Part shown: positions 57,702-64,000 of the stretch, piece by piece | Layout: every line of letters starts with the position of its first letter | Numbering within the stretch: the first letter of the stretch is position 1 | Assembly: GCA_900618795.1 (NCBI GenBank) | Contig: UYJD01000002.1 | Span: 1,744,643 to 1,808,642 of the forward strand | Source of the DNA: Cyanodermella asteris | Lineage: Eukaryota; Ascomycota; Lecanoromycetes; Ostropales; Stictidaceae | Direction: 5' to 3' | DNA: 64,000 bases | Notes under the pieces: model-generated | What the model was told of the DNA's origin: nothing | The model's input: only the letters and a program-made list of their open reading frames with translations | The model's database searches: none | Translations under genes and position numbers: made by a program

Positions 57702-60233
57702 TTAAGCATTGTTGGCGTCCATTACATACCCGAAGTTGCTAAAGGCAGCCAAACTTGGGTCCAACTGGTTCGAGGCCCCTGGTTGCTGGAATAGCTTGTC
57801 CCACTCGTTCTACGAACCTCGAGGTCAGCAAAGGACACCACAACACCGAGAAGACATCAAGGGACACTTACCCAGTCAATATCAGGCATCTCGAAATCAC
57901 TGGAGCCTGGCGAAGTTACAGCTGGTGCGGTGCCAAAGTCCATGACGGCTCCTGCAGCATTCCAAGATCCATCCATAGCCTGGCTTGCCGAGAGAGGTAG
58001 CTGCATGTCTGGTGATCCAGTATCAGTGGATCCTGGAGAAGCATGTGCAACCAATCCCGGAGGGGTGGCCATTGCCATCTCAGGATGATCTCGATGCCAG
58101 TCCTGCATCCGGATAGTTTCCGATTTCCCTGCTGCTGTCTGTCTTCCGAGCTCTGTTGCCATGATACGGGATGCTGTTGTCTTGTGGGCATCCGTCAAAG
58201 TAATGTTCTTCAACATGTCTGTTGGTGCTCTCAGCCGACGGTCCTCACGATAGATACGCATCCGATCCCAAATCTCGCTCAAGATGACACGAGCTTTGGT
58301 AATCAATGGTAGGTCGGTCTGTGGAGGCTCAAAAACGAAGTCAAGACACCTCCAGGTTCTCTCCGGTTGGTCCCAGTCTGGGAAGACGAAGAAATCGGAC
58401 AAAAGAAGAAAGGCTACCTGCCAGGTATGCCATGCTCCTTGGAACCACCTCCATGGAGCGACAGCTTGGAGTGTACATATTGCGACCCCAACTTCAAGCT
58501 GGCTCCGAGCCGTATTGAGCATGATTTGTCGGATCCGATCTGGCATTGGCGTGGTAACACTGTGATGAAATCTGTGCAGGACAGCAACGTGCCATTTTGA
58601 AATGTTCAGCTCAAGCAAGCACTTTCCAAGTTGTTGGAGAGGAGTGGCTTCGGCGAAAAGGGGCATGTAAGTTGCGTAAATCCTCCTTCGACTGTTCTCG
58701 ATTTTCACCATGACCTCGGTCAAGCTCTTTAATTTTTTGTCAATCGCAACGCGATCCGTCCATATCTGACGATGTACTTCCAAGCAATCGTATTGCAAGA
58801 TTGTAATGGTCATGTCGGTCCACTTGTCGACCACGGAAGGCAAAGCTGTCGTTGTCGAGTCGGTGAGATTTTCATCATTTTTGTTGATTGGCAGTTTTGT
58901 GTCGTAGTCACCTTCGCGGATGATCAAGCGAGGGCCTCTGGCGTCAGTGCATCGGTGATCCATAAACATCAAGGCGTACCAAATCAGTCGCCTCACGTGC
59001 GTCTCGATCGGCTTGAGCCCGAATTTTGTGCCGTCGCGGTGCAGGCCCATGGTCTCGGCCAAGCGAATGGCAGAGGCGACGAGCGCACAGTGAGCTCTGG
59101 AGATCTGGTCACGGATGAGTGGCATCAGGTACATGACGAAAGCTTGCAGTGTCTGAAGTCTTGTCGTGCGAAGGAATTTCGCTCGCACCAGGGCCATCTC
59201 GGTGGCTTGTTGCAGGTTCTTGACGAGGTCCCACTTGGCCGTCCCGTACTCATCTGGGAAGCTGTCCTTGTCAGCACTGATGGCGGCCGAGAACAACATT
59301 GCGAAAACGGTCGCCTGAAGCTGCGGGAGAGGCTCAACACCGACGCTGATGCCATCCCAGAAGGTGCTGTACTGGAGCTGAAAGGAGGGACGATGAACGA
59401 GCCTGCACACGGGGTGCACTGCCAGCCAGTACTGCTGAAGGAGCTTGTCTGCGGTTGTTCTGGCTGGCAGGAAGTGGATCAGGGACATTCCAAGGCGGGT
59501 GGCCGAGAGGAAGAAGTCCGTCGAGGGGGGCAAGAAGTTTTCGTCTGGGCCAATAAAGTTTGCGGGCCTGGAGTAAACCAGCTGCAGCCTGTTTGGGTCA
59601 TCTTCACGTTTGAAATCGCGGAGTAGTGACCCGAGCTAGGGCTAGGTGTCAGCGTTGTGGAGGAGCAGCAAGGGGTTGAGTGAGGCGACTCAACTGCGCA
59701 CTGCAGGCAGCTCAGGACTGCCGCGTCAGAGAAAGCATCCACGACGTACGTACCTCTTCAACCATTGCAGGACGGAAGAAGCCACCTATTCTGTCCGTCA
59801 ATCTGCATCTGCCGACCTTGAAGCCCAAGTCATGAAAGTCGTTATCGGGCTCGTCATCCTCGAATAACACGTCCGCCAGCGCGGTTGGAGTGGGCTCGAG
59901 GTTTTCCTCGTCGGGCGCGATTGCTATCCTCGTCGGCTGATTGCCGTTCTCGTCCGGCGAACCCGTCGCTCTGGCGTGCCTGGCAATCTCCTGCTCGAGT
60001 GAGACTTCGAGCAGGCCCATCTTCTCCTTCACCTCGGTCAGCTTGAGCTGAGACGCAGAGTCCAGCGCCGGCGCGAGGAAGACGCAGTCGCGGTTCGCCT
60101 TCTTGCAATTGACACATGGGTGCGCCTTGTCGCATTTCAGCTTCCGTCTGCGGCACTCCAGACACGATGTGATCATGCGATTTCGCCGCCTGATTTTCGA
60201 CGGCCCCGACGGGGGGCGTGGTGAATCCGCCAT
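57702..60233 (-). CDS. Zn2Cys6 fungal-specific transcription factor
   Basis: Binuclear zinc-cluster regulator; target genes unknown. Exons 59754-60233, 57872-59635 and 57702-57809 join to 783 residues. The zinc cluster is C24-x2-C27-x6-C34-x5-C40-x2-C43-x6-C50, flanked by basic RRRNR. A short heptad-like helix (LTEVKEKMGLLEVSLEQEI) may serve dimerisation. The fungal-specific middle domain begins at the second exon: LGSLLRDFKREDDPNRLQL, then PANFIGPDENF and LPARTTADKLLQQYWLAVHP, VCRLVHRPSF, and later HVRRLIWYALMFMDHRC. The third exon (donor GTAAGT, acceptor TAG) adds NEWDKLFQQPGASNQLDPSL, a common C-terminal ending; without it the frame would end a few codons after the donor. No adjacent metabolic cluster suggests its target. 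Confidence 0.92.
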
Positions 60234-61081
60234 TACGTGAGAGACCCGCAAACCGATGTGTACTGGCGTTGACAACACAAAAGCGATGGTATGTTGTCGG
60301 CTCGTAAAGGTATGCGGCTGAAACTAAAGAGCCTCTCCGGAGACCATAGCCGAGGGACAGGAATGGCAATAACTGCAGCCTGGTCTCAGACGGGTTTTGA
60401 AGGGCTCAAGCAAGTAGTCAGCACCACCAAGGCGGGTATAGTCGATGAACAGTGCACTGATGATCGTACCGCAGCGGCACGGCCATTGGCTTACAGCGAC
60501 AAGCCCTTCTTAGGTTCTGGTACGCTTATTCAGCGACCCACGATCCTTACAGTGTGTTGGATCAACTTTTGTCGAGATGACGGCGTTCGGGAAGATCTTG
60601 GGGACTAATCCTAAGCTACAAAATATGGACTGAGCATAAGGCTCTGAAAGGCGAAGGGGCACGTGGGTATACCGGCGCCAGCTAAAAACATCTTGGCCCT
60701 ATTTTTCACGTGCTGCACCTCACGGAATCACATGCGTCTGCGCAACTTTGTGCTCAAGCAACAGGATTTGGGGCTCAAGATGCAAGGATCACCTTACTTC
60801 AATGCGCCTAGCCGCCGTCAAGGGAGCTATTATTGTTGGCTCACGCTGTCCATGTATTCAATGCAACCAAAGTGGGGCTTTAGCAAGGCCTGTCAGCACT
60901 CTTACCCCCACTCGGTATTCCTACTCGTGATGGTCCAGCGAGTAGTCAGACCTCGAAAAGACCCGGTGGGTAACAGCGGCTTACATCAGCCCGAGTGAGT
61001 CGGCATAAAGGACTTGTTGTTGCACTATGTACAGAAACCGACTCTCCAGAATGTCAGCTGGAGGCCACCACTGTGAGCAAT
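60234..61081. promoter_or_regulatory. Upstream region of the Zn2Cys6 gene
   Basis: About 850 bp between the Zn2Cys6 start and the GUP1 stop. It contains the regulator's promoter and GUP1's 3' flank. Short frames only; nothing recognised. Confidence 0.4.
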
Positions 61082-63133
61082 CTAGCATCTCATTTTGATG
61101 CCATGTCTCAATTCTTCCTGCCTATGCTCCATCATTACCTGTACACCAGTGAAAAGCACTCCGAATGCCAGCAAGATGTACGATAGACCTGCGAAGGGTG
61201 TCAGTAACGAAGAAATCACAGCCTTTTGTAATTTGAACACTCACCAGTCCACGAAGCCACGATCTGATGAATCATTTCCTGCAGCCCATCGAGCCCTACT
61301 GCGAACCCAACCAAGTTGGCCGCCATCATCATGAAGACATTTGCCGCCCCACCAGCGGCACAAAGCAATCTGTATGCAGTTTTGTTGTTCGACCACTTCT
61401 TCTCAGGGAACGCAAGGTTCGCCAGAATCTCCGGAGCAATGAAGAACACGATCATCCAGCCCCAGAGGAGGAGTCGAAGGTTGATATCATGCCAGACCGC
61501 CATGAAAGTGAAGACGGCCAGAAAGTTAAAGAGGGATCTGACAACCCCAAACTTCCCCGTCGTTCCCGGTCCACCAGCACCTCCTAGCGGGACGTAGATG
61601 TAGCGAACGACCCAACGATTCAAGCTGCGATGCCATCCTCGCCAAAATGCAAGCGCGGAGTAATTGTCACTCATGCACCTAGCCATGTTTTCGGGTGGGT
61701 CGATTCCATCGGCAAGAGCCCACAGCCGAAAGAATCGCCAAGGAAGCAATAGTTTGAGCCAGATGTGGTGAAGATTGAAAAAGCCAATCATTCCCACCTG
61801 CATCGGACCGTAGACTTTCCAATCCTGGGTTGCCTTCGTGATTGCGACAGCATAGAGAAAATGAATGATAACCTCCATGCAAAGTAGACACAGGAGAAAG
61901 CGAACTCCATATCGAATAACTCGCGACCAGGTGTTGTGAGCAAGCGGGTAATGGCGTTGAGACACGTAATCGTTGAAGGTCAAGATCGGTCCCGCAAGAT
62001 ATAAAGGAGAGTAGAGAATGTAAGCAAGGTACGTTCGAAAATTGTAGGTCGAGGCGCTTGCGGAAACATCGACCCGGTCTCGTTCAGATAATGCAGAAAG
62101 ATCAAGTTGCTTCTTCTGCAAAAGTCAGTCTGGCAAGTGATCACATCCCCGGATTGTCCTTACCTCGACCGATTTCGATGCGCCTGGGGCACGGCTCCAG
62201 AAGTAATCCATGTTATAACTAATCATTCGAAGGACCGTGATTTTGAAAAGAACTTCCCAGCGCGGCATCAAACCTCCATAATTGTCAAGAAAAGTGCCCC
62301 AATTTTTAGCAGTCACATCGGCTCCGGTCGGCAGCAATACCCGTGCGATGCTCTCGTAAGGGTAACCCCGGCAAAGCTCATTCGCAAATAGTATAGAGAG
62401 ATTGAAGACCCAGGTCGCCATCGGAACGTAGTTTCGCGGTAGGCGATGGGCAACAGCATAGTTGAGGTACAAAATCAACAAAACCTTGAAGACGGAAGTC
62501 CCGTTCAAGCCGACCAAGAATATAAGGCCAAAATAGAGATCGAATGTGGTTCCTTGCTCATACCTTGCCCCGGCCGCGATTCGCGCCGAAGAGGTTCCCG
62601 GGACAGGTATGGAACTGGCCGGAATTATGCTATTGTATACCCGACGCAGCAAAGGATGTAGCAAAAGCAGAAGAAACATGGCCGGGAGGTTGTCCCTGAA
62701 ACCAGCATACTGTCCATCCGAGTTGTCTACTTTGCGGCCAAGCATCCATCCCGGCGACAGGAAATGCTCGTAGATCTTGTAACGTGGATCGCTGGCTACA
62801 TATACGCTTAGCAGAGACATAAGGAGAGGCCAACCGGCTGTACTCACGCTTCGAGACATTATAGACAGTCCAGATCATGGATGGTACGGCACAGCCGACA
62901 ACAAAGGCGTAGATGTAGAACTCGAAGGTATTCCATAACGCCGGCTGCGCTTGAGATGCGAGCTTTGCCTTCCCATCTCTTGTTGCTAGCTTAGCAGCAT
63001 CTTCAGGCGACGGTCTTGCAGGGTCCAACCTGAATGAAGCGGCTGCGGCAGGAGGTGAAGTCGAGGATGTCACGAAACGAGTGTCGAGCGTCTCAAGCGC
63101 GTAGAGATTTCGAAGCTGGGTAAAGAGGGACAT
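61082..63133 (-). CDS. GUP1: GUP1-type membrane-bound O-acyltransferase
   Basis: MBOAT enzyme of the ER membrane; in yeast Gup1 remodels GPI anchors by adding a C26 acyl chain and also affects glycerol uptake. Four exons, 62848-63133, 62164-62795, 61245-62115 and 61082-61188, join to 631 residues. The start MSLFTQLRNLYALETLDTRF is the first ATG. Family landmarks: YEHFLSPGWMLGRKVDNSDG, RYEQGTTFDLYFGLIFL, YNMDYFWSRA, YILYSPLYLAGPILTFNDYV, WRGWHRSLNRWVVRYIYVPL, and the catalytic histidine in MAVWHDINLRLLLW. About ten membrane segments are evident. Donors are GTGAGT, GTAAGG and GTGAGT; the first acceptor is the TAG before SDPRYKIYEHF. It is divergent from the ARP4-like gene with a 390-bp shared promoter. 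Confidence 0.93.
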
Positions 63134-63521
63134 TCTGTCCACCGTGATGTATGTACTATCTCATCGTCAGGCACAAAGATCCAATTGCGTCGCGCGACAA
63201 TCGTAGCGGGAACTGAGCACGATGACAGGGGTGGTGAGGCTACATCAACAACTCCGGAGTGGATGAGATGATCGCTGGTGGCCGGTGCGGAGCTAAGAAC
63301 GCACTTGCGCAGGTACCTGCTCAAGCTTCCCATCAACCTTCAAGCTTCGCAACTCACGTCAACCGAGTCCAACTGGCCCACAATTAGCGTCAAGATACTC
63401 TCACGACCGACGCGACCGCATTACAGTGCCTGTTGTTCGAGCACCTGGCCCGCGAAGGTCTCTCTGAGCGGGGCGACAGCCGCCGCAGCGACGCGTTCGG
63501 TACCTCTCCAGAGCAATCGCA
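63134..63521. promoter_or_regulatory. Divergent promoter region, GUP1 / ARP4
   Basis: About 390 bp between the divergent start codons, expected to hold both promoters. No motif was named. Confidence 0.4.
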
Positions 63522-64000
63522 ATGGCAACGATACCAAACACTACTGCTCCGCAGAGCAATGACTACGGAGGAGGTATGAAGATCGTTCTCTCAGCATCGA
63601 TACGCGACTGACGTAGAACAGACGAGATTAGTGCTCTCGTGCTCGACCCCGGTTACAGCTCAGTACGCGCCGGCTTCGCTGGTGAAGATGTTCCAAAATC
63701 GGTTGTCCCTTCATTCTACGGCCGCCTACCTGATGGCGACTTGCGGTTCAACGAAGGAATCAATTGGGTCAAGAAGGGCATGGAGATCCAGAACCCAATG
63801 GACGAGAGTGGAATTGTGGAAGACTGGGATGCGGCGACCAAAATCTGGGAGAAGTCCTTCACGTCGCGACTGCTACAGCCAAAGGCCAAAAACCCCTTCG
63901 AAAATAAGCTCAACGACCCACCGCCGCCTGGAGAGGACGTTGAAATGGAGCTCGACAATGATGACGAGGAAGGTGGCCCCCTGTCAGAGCATCCCTTGCT
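63522..64000 (+). CDS. ARP4: Actin-related protein 4-like (partial, runs off window)
   Basis: Nuclear actin-related protein; Arp4 is a subunit of NuA4, INO80 and SWR1 chromatin complexes. Exon 1 (63522-63573) gives MATIPNTTAPQSNDYGG; the intron has donor GTATGA and acceptor CAG, and exon 2 starts at 63622 with DEISALVLDPGYSSVRAGFA. The actin-fold nucleotide-binding start (LDPGYSSVRAGFAGED) and VPSFYGRLPDGD match the Arp4/BAF53 group better than conventional actin. An insertion rich in Asp/Glu (GEDVEMELDNDDEEGG) follows, as seen in fungal Arp4. The rest of the gene lies beyond base 64000. Confidence 0.85.

Noticed and set aside
58772-59626. Long plus-strand frame (284 codons) opposite the Zn2Cys6 gene
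   Set aside because: Lies wholly over the conserved regulator exon and shows no family features.
52365-60233. Nitrate-assimilation or secondary-metabolite cluster around NRT2 and the Zn2Cys6 gene
   Set aside because: No reductase, synthase or tailoring enzyme lies between or beside them.

Overview
The window comes from a filamentous ascomycete, most likely a Dothideomycete of the Mycosphaerella/Capnodiales kind. Evidence is an APSES regulator of the StuA type, a Zn2Cys6 regulator, fungal BTB proteins, short (about 50-180 nt) GT-AG introns, a NirA-like site upstream of an NRT2 nitrate transporter, and a GC-balanced genome with no visible intact transposon. No bacterial, organellar or viral block was seen.

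Layout. 0.57-2.7 kb: stuA (minus strand), with its first coding exon not located. About 2.7-17.9 kb: a long stretch with no supportable gene, purine-rich up to about 4.4 kb and probably stuA leader and regulatory DNA. 17.9-22.4 kb: three BTB/POZ genes, two of them clear tandem paralogues with the same gene structure and a zinc-ribbon-like insertion. 22.5-36 kb: a dense housekeeping block (RFT1, PRP2/DHX16-type splicing helicase, a small membrane protein, a RING-H2 protein, an intron-containing tRNA-Gln, an Rsm1/NIPA-type C3HC zinc-finger protein, a TPR protein, ribosomal protein L19). 36-50 kb: GCN1, a BUB1-type checkpoint kinase that also carries a KEN box, and prohibitin-2. 50-54 kb: a long promoter with GATA and NirA-like sites leading to an NRT2-family nitrate transporter. 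54-57.4 kb: a patch of degenerate tandem repeats and a G-quadruplex-type tract. 57.7-64 kb: a Zn2Cys6 regulator, a GUP1-type MBOAT acyltransferase and the 5' end of an ARP4-like actin-related protein that runs off the window.

The genes are mostly unrelated housekeeping loci, not a pathway cluster. Functional links are loose: translation and its control (RPL19, GCN1, tRNA-Gln), RNA processing/export (PRP2, Rsm1-like), membrane/ER lipid and glycan work (RFT1, GUP1), mitosis/chromatin (BUB1, ARP4). The most interesting items are the checkpoint kinase gene whose first intron is open in frame (a possible Mad3-like short isoform), the BTB pair with a zinc-ribbon inside the BTB fold, the long gene-free region beside stuA, the RPL19 start codon split by an intron, and the repeat-rich interval between the nitrate transporter and the Zn2Cys6 gene. 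Intron boundaries were placed by hand from splice consensus and frame continuity; totals divisible by three were used as a check.
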